Origin: Dimorphilus gyrociliatus
Lineage: Eukaryota; Annelida; Polychaeta; Dinophilidae
Assembly: GCA_904063045.1 (NCBI GenBank)
Contig: CAJFCJ010000003.1
Location: forward strand, 2,776,504-2,840,503
Direction: 5' to 3'
DNA: 64,000 nt
The notes beneath the pieces are model-generated. The model saw only the letters and a list, made by a program, of their open reading frames with translations. It was not told where the DNA came from and made no database searches. Positions 12,569 through 26,000 of the stretch are shown here, in pieces (within the stretch, counting starts at the first letter, position 1; every line of letters begins with the position of its first letter). A program made the translations under genes and the position numbers.

Positions 12569-15500
12569 ATGAATATAGTAGAATACGACAAGAACGTTTC
12601 ACCTTCTTTCACGGCAATAAGAGAAAGTTTATGCCAGCTTTACAATATTGAGGATTTTCACTTGAATAAGATTGGAGAAGGATTTTTCTCTGTTGTTTAT
12701 AAGGTAATACTTAAAAAAAGAATTTCAATATTTACACTTAAAGTAGTAAATATACAATATATAAAGATAATTTATTATTTTTATTGGTATTACTATTCCT
12801 ATTTGTTTTGTTTTTTTTTTTTAAATTACGTAACATCAAAAAAAAAACAAAAGAAAGTGATTTGTTATTGTTTCTTTCTTTCTTTCTCTCTCTCTGTCTC
12901 TCACTTTCTCTTTCGTCCTTATAAATATGTTTTTCAACAGTATAAAATTATATTGTTACATCAAGTAGGTTTTTTAATTTATATAGAGTACTATAAAACC
13001 TATATGCACTGTATAATATCATTATCTGGATTATTTAACCATCTATCGTTTTATTAAATATCTACTAAATTCTTTTTTATGTATATTAAAAAAAAGCGGC
13101 TTTTGTTTTTTTTCTCTATAAATAATCTCATTTTTTTTTTCAATACGACTACTATAGACATATATGGAATAATGTATAGAATATTCCATATACAGGATAT
13201 ACTGTACATATATATATATATATTTGTAACTGTAAGCTTTATGCCCAATTAAATATTTTACATGTTTCTCTTCCTTACTACTTGTGGAGTATTACAAGTA
13301 GAATTTAAGTTTAACAACAATAGAATAGCAAGCGTAAGAGGAAGAGAATAGACAGTGTTTTCTTTAAAGTAGATATGATCTTTAAATAACCTTTTCATTT
13401 GGATTCTTTTCTTATTTTATAGAAATTTTTGATTAATATATAAGAGATTGATTTAAGATTCATTACAAAATAGAAATATTGTATACTCCCAGTGATAATA
13501 AAATATATGACCTTTTCTGTGGTTGGCCTAATATAGCAAATATATATATATGTATATATATATAAGCTTTTTTAATAACAAATTGCACATGAAGTAGAGA
13601 TAATTATGCTTTATTCCTATCTTATTCTGCTCTCTTTGTCTCCTTTTTTCCTACTCTTCCCCCACTCTATTACTTTTTCTACAAGTATCTAAACAGCTGG
13701 GATATTAGTATCTTTTTTATTGAAAGGATCACTTGTAAAAAAACTTTTTTGCGTATAGCCGAGAATGTTGCTTGTATTTATATTTAAACAACTAAGAAAA
13801 TGTTTATAAATTCAAAATTATTAGAGAAAACAGTTAGCTAATGTTTTTATATAAAGTCCTGTTAATTTTAGATTACAAATATTTTACTCGATTCTACCCT
13901 TTTTTCATAGGCTTCGCCTCACTTGATTCACTCTTACTACTATACATTCCTTTGTTTTTTTTGACCTATTTTTAACCCGTAGGTATTTACCTACTGATTT
14001 CTTCATTTGATACAATAAACTTTGTGTTACAATACTCTAAATTTTTCATGATAACGATGTATAAACCTGAATAGGACATTAATGATTATTAAAGGGAAAA
14101 AACAAAGACAAATTTTGATATTATATCTTTAGTTTTTGTATACAATTTACAGGTATAGGTTGTTTTTTCCCAATAGAAATATAATTTTAAACTTCTAAAG
14201 TTACAACCTTCGTAGAAAGAAAATGTTTTCTAATATTTGTGAAAGAAACACGTTTAAAAAAAGAAAAAGAATAATATTTCTTTCCCGAAAGTTAAAAAAC
14301 ATTTTTTTAATATTCAATATTTAATTCTTGTTTATTAAATTATATAGGCAATAAATAAGGAAACATCAGAAAGTTTGGTATTAAAACGTCTAAAATTAAA
14401 AGAGGATAATCCAAAACGTATAGCCCAACATCAAAGAGCAGCTTTAAACGAAATTGAATTGCTTCGGCAACTTTCTCACCGGAATGTTATTAAATTAAAA
14501 GGTGTTTGTACGGAAAATGGACATTTACACGCACTTACGGAGTTAATGGATGGAGGTTGTTTAGAGTCTTTGGCTACAGACTGTAATAGGGATCTAACAT
14601 GGAGTGTCAGATTGCATTTGGCTTTGGATATAGCTAGAGCTATGAAATATATACACAGTAAAGGCTATATTCACAGGGACTTGACGGCTAGTAATGTTCT
14701 CTTAAAGTTAACGAATAATAGAGAAGGTTTACAAGCAGTTGTTGCTGATTTCGGTTTGGCTACAAAAGTACCAAAGAAAGGAATAAAATTGCCTGTTGTA
14801 GGATCACCGTTCTATATGTCTCCAGAGTGTTTAAATTCAAAGTTTTACGACGAAAAAACAGATGTTTTTTCGTTTGGTATCATTCTTATACAATTAATAT
14901 TAAGAACTGACTCTGATCCTGATCGAATTGCTCGTACAACCGCTTATGGACTTAATTATGTTGAAGTTGGAAAGAAAGTGAAAGAAACAATGTGCCCTCT
15001 TGCCCTATTAGCAGATGCCTTCTACTGTTGTCAGGTAGATCCGAAAGAACGACCAAGTTTTTCAAAATTAACTGTCGATTTGGGTCGGTTGTTAAACTCA
15101 CCTAATTACCATGAGATTGTAGCAGATCAAGAATCTTTACCTGCTATTGTTCGGTCAACACACTTGAAAAAGATTGCCGATAATATTGAATGTAAGAAAA
15201 GGTCTAACAGAAGATTACCAGGAGGTCATTTATTTTCTTTAACGGCTGCTGTTGTTGGCAATGTGATGTCGGAATTAGATGCAGCAAATGATTACACACT
15301 TTTGGATAGAAGTATCTTTGAGCTGAGATTTCAGCACAAGAAACTAATGCCGGGAAGTGCTTCCAGTGATGAATTTTTATGGAGGAGTACAGACGAATTA
15401 GATAGTTCAATAACCTCTGTTTCGGATTGTGAAGCTACGCTACGGCGAACACATTCCTTCCCTAAAAGGAAAAGGAAGGACGATAAAGAAGATATCTCAG

Positions 15501-15700
15501 AGTTAAGTGACGACGGTGACTCAGGTGTTGCAATAGGATTTCTAAAATCCCCAACAAATTTTAAAATGTTCAATGATGAAACTGACTGTGATTTTATTAC
15601 TCCAAATACAGTTTGGAATTTAGCAAAGGCTTGCGAAGAAAGAGATAAAGAAGCTCAATTTTCATCGGTAAGACGACGAATGGGCTGTGCAATGGATTAA
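12569..15700 (+). CDS. TESK-family dual-specificity protein kinase
   Basis: Likely ortholog of testis-specific kinases TESK1/2, relatives of LIM kinase that phosphorylate cofilin and control actin. Exon 1 (12569-12703) gives the glycine loop KIGEGFFSVVYK (34-45). Exon 2 (14348-15700) carries the rest; the junction is in phase after a 1644-nt intron. Total 495 aa. Catalytic lysine in LVLKRLK (about 58), HRDLTASN (from 154), DFG (179-181), GSPFYMSPE activation end, DVFSFGIIL and the RPSF end of the domain are all present, so the enzyme should be active. The DPDRI...GLNY segment after the DVFSFGIIL helix is TESK-like. The C-terminal 200 residues are serine-rich and poorly conserved. The reading frame continuing past 12703 into the intron is not used. 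Confidence 0.85.
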
Positions 15701-16813
15701 TAAATCGACCTATAGTTGATTTAGATTCTTTTTTTTTTTTTTGCTGTTTATTTTTTGTTCTTTTGTTCAAATGTAAAACTATAATTTTCATGTCATTCAA
15801 AAAAAAAGAGAATAACATGTTTTTAAAAAAAAAAAAAAGAAAACAAGAAAAGTAAAAAGCTGAAATTTTGTTTTTTTTTTGCTATTATTTTAGTCGCAGA
15901 AAACTCTCTAAATAAACATTTTTTTTACTGTTGCTTAGTAAGTTTTAATGTATAAGTATTTAATTTTTTTTCTATAGATATATTGGTGTTATTTCCCAAT
16001 TCTTTATCTTATCTTGTATATAATGTAAAGAGTTATATATCCTTCACATCATCATTCACCATGAGAATATTCTAAACATTTTTGACCTGAATTTAAGATA
16101 GATTTATATTTATTACTATTAATAATTGTTCGAGCTACTTACAAATAACATTGGTAGGGGATAATGCGATTGCCATGAAGCGCCTAAAATATATGTATAC
16201 AGTATAAGCTTTTTTTTATTACTAAAATCAATTACGAATTGAAATATTATGCAAAAGAAGATTTTATTCGTTGTTATCAGGTTGAAATAAAAATGCTTCC
16301 ATTGTCAGTATTTACAACTTTTATAACTATGGAGTATATAGGAATTTTTTTTTACAAGGTATGTGCACAAGTATAGCGCAATAAAATTCAACGAATGTTA
16401 TAAAGCATAGAATATATAATGAAAAGGTTATCGACTTGTACAACTCCAGGATTTAGATAATTAGATTTATATTATATAACGCCATCTGTTTTCTGAGGTT
16501 AACATAGTTAACTGCTATCAATATTGGTTGAAGACAAGGTGAACAATCCTTTTGAAAATAGTTTTGGTGTTCAACTTTGGTAATTTTTTGTATATTATTT
16601 TTTATCCGATATCCCGTTACAGTCTTTGCTTTGTATTATTAATTTAAAGCCGGTAAGATTCAAACTCTGTGCAGTTGGTGCTTTGAATATAAATACAGCA
16701 TTTGCAATTGATTAATATATATTACATCTGTTATTCCAGCGAAATAAAAAACAGATAAATATTAATTGTTGCCGATTACAAAAGTTCAAAATCTGAGAGC
16801 TACTAGTTCAATT
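15701..16813. other. Intergenic, TESK 3' UTR to APMAP promoter
   Basis: AT-rich with T- and A-runs typical of a 3' UTR (15729-15760, 15820-15840). An inverted AGATGGCG-type motif (ACGCCATCTG) is at 16479-16488. No coding exon seen. Confidence 0.5.
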
Positions 16814-18107
16814 ATGGGTAAAAAGTCACCGAAAAAACCAGCAACAGTTGCGAAAAAGCCAAGGAATGAGAAATCATCAAAACTTTTTTTTCTGGCTGTT
16901 ACTCCTATTGTTGTTGTAATTGGTATTTACATCTTTACGGTGCTAAAATCTCCTATAAATCCGAAATCATCAGAATTAGGATTAGCACCAGTTTTTGAAG
17001 GGGCCTTGGAGCCAAATAATCATCTTCAGGCAGCAGAGAGACTGTTTGAGAATGAAATTCTGGGGCCAGAAGCACCAATGGTATATAAGGGAAATGTATA
17101 TGCTGGCCTACATGATGGAAGATTTGTTAAATTTGACCTTAAAAACAATAAGGTTGAAACTTTGTTACGACTTGGTCAAAGTGAAAATTGTGGCAGTTAC
17201 GAAAACGAACCAAAATGCGGAAGACCTTTAGGCTTTCGAATACTTCCGGATGGAACCATGTACATAATAGATACATATTTAGGTCTTTTCAAGTTCAATC
17301 TAAACACGCACGAGAAGACGAAGCTTTTCGGTCCAGATCTTGTAGTCGAAGGAACGAATATGACACTATTAAATGACTTAGATATCGACGACGAAGGAAA
17401 TATTTATTTCTCACATTCAAGTGTCAGATGGGAGAGAAGAAACTTTGTCTATGTAGTCCTAGAGTCAGCCTCTGATGGACGTCTTCTATCTTATAATTTG
17501 CATACTAAGAAGTTTAGAGTACTAATCGATTCTCTAGATTTTGCAAATGGAGTACAACTGTCACCAAATCAAGATTATGTTCTAGTCGCTGAATTAACTA
17601 GAGCTAGAATATGGAAATACCATATTAAAGGTTTCTTTTCATTATATAATTATTACTTGTCATAGGAGAAAGTCAGTTTACTGTATGTGATAAATTTTTT
17701 TCTTTACATTAGGACCGCTAGCCGGAGAAAAAACCATATTCGCCGATAATCTACCTGGCTTACCAGATAACATTCGTCCTTCAAAAAATGGTGGATATTG
17801 GATAGGATTAGGAGCCGCTAGAAAAAGGACGGCGTTTAATATTATTGAATGGATGATGACCAAAGCTTTTGTCAAAAAATTTCTAGCTGCCGTCTTGAGT
17901 ATTGATACTTTCCCAAAATTAGCTCCCAAATATGGGTTAGCTATTCATATAGACGAAAAGGGTCGTATAGATAAAACCTTACACGATACGACTGGTAGAG
18001 TTATTGCTAAAGTTAGTCAAGTTATTGAAGATGGTGATAATTTATATTTTGGCAGTTATGGATCACCTTATTTAGGTCGTTTGAATGTTAAAAATCTTAA
18101 GTTGTAA
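16814..18107 (+). CDS. APMAP: APMAP-like (strictosidine synthase-fold) membrane protein
   Basis: Adipocyte plasma membrane-associated protein homolog: a type II membrane protein with a six-bladed beta-propeller and reported arylesterase activity. Exons 16814-17630 and 17713-18107 give 403 aa, close to the usual ~415. A lysine-rich cytoplasmic start (GKKSPKKPATV) precedes one membrane anchor (LFFLAVTPIVVVIGIYIF, about 27-46). Propeller signatures include CGRPLG, LNDLDID, FSHSS.RWERR (usually a D/SSS.W motif), FANGVQLS, LPGLPDNI and GGYWIGL. The frame is open upstream to a TTG at 16766, but the first ATG (16814) is the natural start. The junction G|GA is phase-consistent. Confidence 0.9.
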
Positions 18108-18274
18108 AAAAAAAGCAATAAATGATTTGATTAAAAAGCTAAAGTATATTTTATATGAATAGAAAAAATTTCGTTTAGTGTTAGTTAGCTTAGTTTTAAT
18201 TCTAAAATGTTAAACTTCCTATAATATTCCCTTTTGGTACCCAAAACAAAACAAAAAACAAAAATCAAATATTA

Positions 18275-20199
18275 TTAAGATGTAGCAGGCTGAGTGGGAA
18301 CAACAGCCGGAACAGTATCACCACTGTCGAACGGTGGCGTAATTAGACTGCTCTGAGCAGGAATTTGATCTGGGGTAGATTTCTTAAATCTACAGCATAT
18401 TAAATCGATTCCAGAACAAAGAAGTGAATGTAATATAGAAGATGTTGCAAACACACCGCCAACTATTCCGGCAAGGCGAATTAATAATCTTCCAAAACCT
18501 CTTTTTTCTTCAGTTATTTTAACTTTAATTGGCGATAAATCATATTTGAAGAAAATTCCAGGTACTCCATGGCTACCTTTAGAATGATTTATTGTTCTGT
18601 TCTTATGAGTGACAGCAAATTGATAGGTATCAACTTGAGAGATAAACGTATTGACAGAAGTTGGTACAACTTGCAAGAAATATTGAGCCATGTACAAATC
18701 TAATAGAAAAAATAAAGTTTTAAAAATGACATTTATTTTGAATAAGTATATATTCAATTTTTAATTACTGTTCATTGTTACTCGTTCATCGTAATCCAAA
18801 GCATAAATTAATCCAGGAGTTCTTCGACCGAAAGAAAAATGATCGATACGGTGAGAAAAGTTATAGTCTATAAAAAATGGAATAGTTTAATGGTGCAAAT
18901 AATACTTTTAAAAAACGACACATAAAAAAATAGTATCTGATATGGATAATCGATACATAATTTAATCTAAAATTGGCCATTACTTACCACTCTTTTGTAT
19001 TAAGTTGAAAAAATGTACGTGCATATTTTTGAAGGGGAGTAACCTACGTGTTTAATCAGTTGAGTTTGTTAAAATTATTGTAAAGTTAATGAGTAAAATA
19101 TTAGGAGACGATTTGTGAGAGAGTTGAAGTGATTGATAACAGGTAGGTGAAAGAGAGGATACATGCATATATATATATATATATATATATACAGGTGTGT
19201 GTGTGTGTGTGTTTATACTTTTTCGCCTAAACTACATGAACTTACAAACAAAACAGATATGACTATACTTATCTTACCCCGCTCTTTAATGAAAGCAAAG
19301 TGAGCATGGCCCCTAGGGATAACGGGAACCGGTCTAAAAGAGTACAAAGAATAGTTTTCCAATAATCCCGATAGAACAGGTAGAGAGTTAAATACGAAAT
19401 GTAAACAAGGAAATTAAACTTACTTTCCAGCTGTAACATGAAAATTTCCTGCTACCTTATTAATCTCTAAAGTTCCATGAATTCGGCAGGCATCCGGTTG
19501 TGTTGTTGGTTTGATTTCTCTTTCTGGTCTTGAAGTTCTCAGACCAACCATATATCCAGTTTTCCAAAGGAGTTTATGTAATGAATGATATTGATCTTTC
19601 AAGTATGTAGAATACTTTTGCATCATAGAATAATAGTTTCTCTGTCTTGGCGTTAAATCGAAATATGTATCTTCCTCTTCAAGAGTTGAAGAAGTCATTA
19701 GAACGTTCTCATTGGTAACATCTAAGACATCTGCACCAATATCTATAATTATAATTAAATCAAGTTTAATTGTAAAAATGATTTGTATAGTTTAAAAACT
19801 TACTGGCACATTGCATTGCAACAGTAATATCAATATTTAATTGAATTTTTCTATAGGAGAAAAAGGTAAATTAAACCAATACTTGTATGTCTTACAGTTA
19901 TTATTTGTTATACCCTTCGTGTGCTCTATCTACTTCATAATCATACTTCACGTCACTTCTTAAGTATCTCATTATTTCAGAAAATGTCAATATAAGTATT
20001 ATTGTAAAAGTTACCAGGGAAACTATAAAATAAACATTTTGTGAATAAAAAAATCTGACATATGTTGTGGCACTTTACCTCCACCTCCTGAGACTCTCGT
20101 CTCTTGATAGCTGTCAGAGACTTTAGGAAATGCGTCTAGCTCTTTAACATCTTTAAGGCTGAAAGTCTTTCTTCGTCTTACAGTTGTATCGTCAATCAT
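18275..20199 (-). CDS. ERGIC2: ERGIC2 (Erv41) ER-Golgi cargo receptor subunit
   Basis: Subunit of the ERGIC2/ERGIC3 (Erv41-Erv46) complex that cycles between ER and Golgi and retrieves escaped ER proteins. Seven exons: 20199-20079, 20022-19914, 19850-19804, 19742-19424, 19333-19278, 18867-18769, 18699-18275; sum 1176 nt, 391 aa. Visible: N-terminal KELDAFPKV, first membrane segment (VSLVTFTIILILTF), NIDITVAMQC and IGADVLD, ACRIHG ... NKVAGNFH, PRGHAHFAF, YNFSHRIDHFSFG, FLQVVPTSV, INHSKGSHGVPGIFFKYDLSPI, second membrane segment after RLLIRLAGIVGG, then a short cytosolic tail. The NKVAGNFH and GSHGVxGIFxKYDLS blocks and the HSLL-CSG-xDLICCRF end favour ERGIC2 over ERGIC3. All phases agree. Confidence 0.92.
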
Positions 20200-20660
20200 T
20201 ATTTCGGTAAGAACGATAATATAAATATTTTATGTTTTTTTTCTATTCCATCAACAGTATGAATAGCGGTCAGTTATACTAAAACATTTCGATAATTGAA
20301 TTCTTTATTGAAGACTATTCTTAAGTATAGAAAGATCTTTCTTAACAAAAAAAATATTCTATTAAACCGAATTATAGTTGATGATGTGTATGATCGAAAC
20401 AAATGTAAAATATTCTTTCATTGATGAACAAAAACTGGTTATTCACAACTACTCAATAGGGCGCCAAAATTTGAAAATAATAAAAATGAACTTGTTGAAG
20501 TATGAATATATGTATATATTTTTTCGTTATCAGAAACTGAACTCATTTTAGATCTAGATAATCGTAAGTGTAACATCACATGAAAGTAACCCTATTCAAT
20601 ATGGCCAAGTTTTAAAGTTTTTAAATTGTAAAGGTTTTTCCTTGCAGATGATGTATCACG
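20200..20660. other. Intergenic between TMEM68-like 3' end and ERGIC2 promoter
   Basis: Contains an E2F-like motif (GCGCCAAAATTTG, 20461-20473; TTTTGGCGC on the gene strand) 262 bp upstream of the ERGIC2 start codon, and ATATGGCC at about 20599. No coding sequence seen. Confidence 0.45.
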
Positions 20661-22523
20661 TTAAGAGGTTTTTCCCATATCAACTGGAACTGGAAAAAAT
20701 CTTTCATACATTCCTCGAAGAATATTTCCTGGTAATTTTTGGTTTTTTAATATTAGATTTTCAAGACCTTTCTTAACCTTGAAGATAGAAAATTATCAAT
20801 TATTAATTTTTTGAGTTCTAATTTGAATAACAAGAGAATCTACCTTTGTAGCTAATTGTTCTGGTGTCATTCCTTCTTCGTAAGGTATGGCATCTCCGAT
20901 GATAGTTCTTAGGAATACAACAGACTAGAATTAATTTTTACTTTACAGTACGTTACTATATTTATACTTTAACTTCACAGGAAACACTCCATATAAAGGA
21001 ACAATAGGTAAGCGAGTACGTTCATAAATTCGTCTCATGAAAGCTAGGAATTTCAGGAAGAAAGAAAAACACAGTATTATACCCAACAGGTATGGTAAGA
21101 AAACGTATAAAGATATTTACATCTTCCAGCTTTTACTGCTCTAACTGCTTCTCTAATATTTTGTGTAAATACTGGGATAACAGGCTATTTAGATTTAAAC
21201 AATAAATTTTTAATATACCATATATGATGTATTTTGTTTAAAATAGAGAAAATACATACAACTTTTGCTTCAACAGCAATTTTAGCAAATCCAATTCTTT
21301 GTCCCCAAAGTACTTTGTAATACTCATCGCTGAAGTAAGCTTCTCTAACTCCTCCTGAATGAACAGAAACAGTTTTTAAACTAGTAGATTATTTAAAAGT
21401 ACAGGAAGTTTTGTTAAAATAACTTTTGGGTATTTTTGAGGCCAGAGCCTTAAAAAATTCATTAAGACTATAAATCTAATTTCTTCAAAGTTAATATCAG
21501 ACAAAGAAAGCTCTAATTCTTATTTCGAGTGAAATTAGTACGTACAGCCTTGATAGAATACTTTTACAAAAAATGAGATTAAGTTATTAATTATGTTACT
21601 ATTAAACGTATGTTAATCTTACAACGATGTACTTTGATCATTTAAATCTTCCGATCATTATGTGTCAAGTCAGATAACTTTATAGTAGAAAGAAATTAAG
21701 CCTGTATTACTACATTATATAGTACATGTTACTTAATTTTATACATAGGCTTTTTTTATATTAGATATATCTTACCTGGAGCAATCGCCAACAAATTTCC
21801 TGATTTTAATAATTCAACCCCTCTTGAAACTGTTCCGGGTAAAACTCGGAAGACGTCCATGAGAATTTTAAAACCAGGTATTAGAAAGAGAAACCGATCT
21901 CCAACAGTCCAAATTGTTCTATTTTTATTTAAAAATATATTTGCTACTAAGTAATAGTGATCTATTGGTATAGCCCCGTGGTATAAGATTATTAAAGCTG
22001 ATCCTGTATCTGGAATTTTCTCCATTCCAAGTACTTCATAACCTAATTGACAAATATAGAATATTGATAATTAGATAAAAGAATGTTAAATCGTATATTA
22101 ATTGTTTTTACCGTGCCATATTCTACCCTGGGCATTCCATAAAACAGATAGGAAGTGTTTGGCCCCTTTCCATTTATCTAATAGTGCTACATCTTTTATA
22201 TGGTGACGCCATCTAAAAATGAATATTACATATAGTTATTAATATTATATAATTGAATTTTTATGACTATCTTTTGAATTATACTTATAGATATGCAAGA
22301 AGATAGCGGATATGTAGACAGAAATCATTATTCCAACGGGAAGAGCAAAAGTCAATATGGCGGGGTATACTATCCATGCCAGCCACTAAATCAGCAAATT
22401 TCATTTGTTATTTACAGTTCAAGTCTTAATAAAAGTTTACAAACTGACTTGCATATAAAGTATGTCAACAGAACTGGCAATTATATTGTAGAAAAACTCG
22501 TAAGTTGATTCAATTAGTGACAT
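20661..22523 (-). CDS. TMEM68: TMEM68/DIESL-type acyltransferase
   Basis: ER-membrane acyltransferase of the PlsC superfamily; the mammalian homolog TMEM68 (DIESL) makes triacylglycerol independently of DGAT1/2. Nine exons: 22523-22449, 22385-22285, 22212-22112, 22042-21776, 21354-21260, 21184-21121, 21043-20968, 20907-20844, 20777-20661; sum 960 nt, 319 aa, as in mammals. A hydrophobic pair of helices is followed by FLHIYK. The catalytic block YHGAIPID holds the conserved His and Asp. GNLLAIAPGGVREA, WGQRIGFAKIAVEAKVPVIP, FTQNIRE, PLYGVFPVKLKT and LPGNILRGMYERFFP follow the family in order. The 20968/20907 junction was chosen (TTAAA|GTATAA, CCTAAG|AACT) because it restores FPVKLKTIIGD. Exon 1 (25 codons) is the least certain part. 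Confidence 0.9.
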
Positions 22524-23016
22524 TTTCAAAGTACTTTAGAGACACTCCAGTTTTATAATAAATAACTCACTGGATTAGATTTTTCGTTCGAATGCAACAT
22601 TTGGCCTGCTGCTGAAAAGCATGTTGGTTAGAAATACAAAGAATTTTTATAAAGGAACTGAATGAAATTTCAACAAAATTGCAAAAAGAAATGATGTACT
22701 TCAACTTTGAAATACAAATATAGAAGAAAAATTTTATAAAAATTATTTTATTTTATTAAGTTAAAACATAATTACAAAATTAACTGAATAATTGGCAAAT
22801 CATAAGAAAGAAAAACAATTAGCTAGAAATTGATGAAGAACTTACCGGTTGTGAAACGGTCATATAAGACCGGTCAGCTGACTGCGCATGGGCGACAGAG
22901 CAGAAGCAATTAAAATAGTGGCGGTAGAAAATAGCCCGTTAATCAATGATTGTATGACTAGATATACTCAATAACTGCTTTATAGAATCTTAAAAGTTTC
23001 CATAAACAAGATAAAT
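22524..23016. promoter_or_regulatory. Shared divergent promoter region TMEM68 / ADAM10
   Basis: 493 bp separate the two head-to-head start codons. A GC-richer patch at 22880-22925 contains TGCGCATGGGCGA (22883-22895), close to an NRF1 half-site, and AGTGGCGGTAG. Both genes may use this patch; this is inference from spacing. Confidence 0.5.
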
Positions 23017-26000
23017 ATGAATCTCTGCCTACTTCCTTTGATATTCAATATTTTCTTAACTGCAGTTAGCAGAGGTAAGTACCAACGCTTAGTTATTCAC
23101 TTAGGGCTAGTTTTACTAACCTTTAATCGGATTTATACATAAAATAATACCACAGAAACAAACGAAATTTTGTTGTAAACAAAGTTAGAGTAACAAAGTA
23201 TCCTACAATAATCAATATTTCCTCGATTTATAAATCGAAGAGGATATCGTGACAAAAATAAGATATGATTTCCGCATTAAATTCAAGTATATTTTTTATG
23301 ACTCAAGTTGCGATTATTATACTTTTTCGTCAATAAACCAGCCCACGACTAGACAACTTGCTTAGTTAAACATTTGTAACGCAGGGATTAACTACCTTGA
23401 AGTCTTAATCATTACATATATATGAAATAGTAAATAAGACATCAAGATTTCGGAATTAGATTATTGTTTGACTATTTAATGCATTTGTTATGTAAGCTAA
23501 ATGGCCTTTTTCCCTATTTTTGATAGCCCACCACATAGCAGACATAATCTCAAGATTCGAACCTCTTAGTTACTCGAAAGAGCATTTGAGAAATCATAGA
23601 TCTCGAAGAAGCGTCGATGGATATTTTACATTCAAACTGCAGAGCCCTAATAGAAGTTTTAACCTTCAACTAAAATCTGATAGTGCAGCTTTTTCGGATG
23701 ATTTCATTTTAGAGGGTTCTTCTAAACCGAAAAACAGTAATCACTTTCATCATCTTTATACTGGTAGCGTTCAAGACCACGATGGTTCATCTGTGGTCGG
23801 TTACATTGTTGATGGTGTATTTCAAGGACAAATTGATTTGGCTAACGAAACATTTTACGTTGAAAAGTCCGCTAAATTTTTTCCTAACGAGAAAAAATCA
23901 TTTCATAGCATTTTGTATAAGGATAAACATGTAAATATGAAACGATTCAAAAGGAGTGCTGGATTACGGTGTGGAAATGACGAAAGTCGACAATGGATGG
24001 AGAGTATTCAGAATTCAGCAGCAGAACGTACAAAGAGATCAACCAGACAAGCGAATCCGTATAGCTGGCATGCTAATCGACAGAAGAGATCAATACCTGA
24101 TGGGTCTAATACTTGCACACTGTAAATATTACCTTATTTCCATAGCAAAAATACTAAATTTAATGAAAATAGTTATCTTACACAATTATTTCTTATTTAA
24201 TATTTAGTAGAAACGCAAATTATTACCAAACTATCTCTTTCACATTGTCTCTATATGCTATATTAAGTAAATATCAATCATAGATTGGGTAGGGATAGGG
24301 ATAAAATAGTCACAGATAATTTGTTATATAATATATGCTTTCGATATAAGGTATCTACGAGCTGACATTGAGCTTTACGAGAAATATAAAGAATTATTCG
24401 GATCAAATGCGGAAGAAGAAATTATGGGAATGTTTCATATTCATGTGACAAATCTTATATCGATTTATAATAACTCACAATTTGTGGATACCAATGGCGT
24501 GGTATACGCGGGTATATCTTTTAGCGTACGAAGAGCAAAAATTGTTACTGCCTGTACACCAGGAGATGTTGACGATTGGATGTGTAAGAAAAACATAGAC
24601 GTCAATAACTACTTGAACTATGCGAGCTTGCAGAATCATGATGACTTCTGCTTGGCTTTCGTTTTCTCTAATAGAGATTTTAACGGTGGTACTTTGGGTC
24701 TAGCTTGGGTGGCTAGTCCGAATAATCAGGCAGGGGGAATATGTGAAAGATATAGGGATTATGAAGATGGTAAAGGGAAAAAGACGAAAAAATCTCTTAA
24801 TACGGGCATTGTTACTCTTATCAACTACGGACGCTTTGTCCCCCAGAAAGTCTCAGTGTTAACTTTCGCTCATGAAATTGGTCACAATTTTGGATCACAG
24901 CACGACTCTGGAGTATGTATTCCTTCGGATAGCGGTCAAGGAGGTAATATATTTACTTTTCTTTGTATTATTATTCAGTAGTGCATCAGCCAAAATAACG
25001 TTAAAATTTCTTGTTCGATTTAATAATTTTCAATAGTCGTATATTTATTGTAAACAACTGTAAATCAGTTGCTCTACGTACCATTGTTAAATGGATAGTT
25101 TGTTATTACATTGAAGAGTAGAAAAAAATATATATTTATTTCAGCCAAACTAGGCTTAAACGTATTTTGTTTATATTAGAAGCATTTTACAATAAAATGC
25201 GACTTTAACAGATACATTTAAAACCTTTTATAAATATATATTTATTTGTTTTCTTTTCACTACTTACAGGGGGAAACTTTATTATGTATGCCTCGGCAAC
25301 TGACGGAACAGCGAGCAACAATAATAAATTCTCTGAATGTAGCCTTAAGTACATAGGGAGTGTTTTAAACGCAGTCTTCAATGGTAACAGTAAAGAAAAC
25401 TGTTTTACCAGCCCAGTCGCAGGTTTCTGTGGTAATAAAATAGTAGAAAAGGGTGTTAAAGGCAATAATGAACAATGCGATTGTGGTTATGCGAATGACT
25501 GCAAAGATAAATGTTGTCATGCCAGGGAAAGTAGTTCCAAAGTGGAACAATGGTGTAAATTGAGGGATAATAAGGACTGTAGTCCGACTGCAGGTCCTTG
25601 TTGTAAAGAAGACTGTACATTTGTGAGTGACGTGCAATGTGCAGCAGCAACTGAGTGTGCTTTTGAGGCTAAATGTAACGGAAAAACTGAAAAATGTCCA
25701 GATCAAAGTCCTAAAGGTAATTTTTCTCGCTTTCCTTTATCGATTTAATGAATATCCGATAACTAAGACACCGAAAATAGTAATGTAATTAATTTACATT
25801 TTGAATAGTCAACGAAGATAAACAGATTTATTCTTGAATTAATGAAGGAAATAAGCATAGTTTAGTAATGAAATATTGCCAGTTTTAAAAGTCTGACAAA
25901 GACAAAAAAAAAGAATTTTTGAACGAAATTTAGTCATTGTTTAGTTATATATCTTATTAAAATAATTTTTATATTTTCAGCTGATCATACTCTTTGTAAT

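Noticed and set aside
12704..13057. Continuation of the kinase first-exon ORF past 12703
   Set aside because: Sequence becomes low-complexity; the GTAATA donor joins in phase to the rest of the kinase at 14348.
16766..16813. TTG start extending APMAP by 16 residues
   Set aside because: The first ATG at 16814 gives the expected basic N-terminus before the membrane anchor.
18970..19060. Possible extra exon in ERGIC2 before a GTAAGT at about 18983 (minus)
   Set aside because: Exons 19278 and 18867 already join in phase and reproduce the family sequence, leaving no room for insertion.
25365..25706. Minus-strand ORF opposite the ADAM10 disintegrin exon
   Set aside because: Antisense shadow of a cysteine-rich coding exon.
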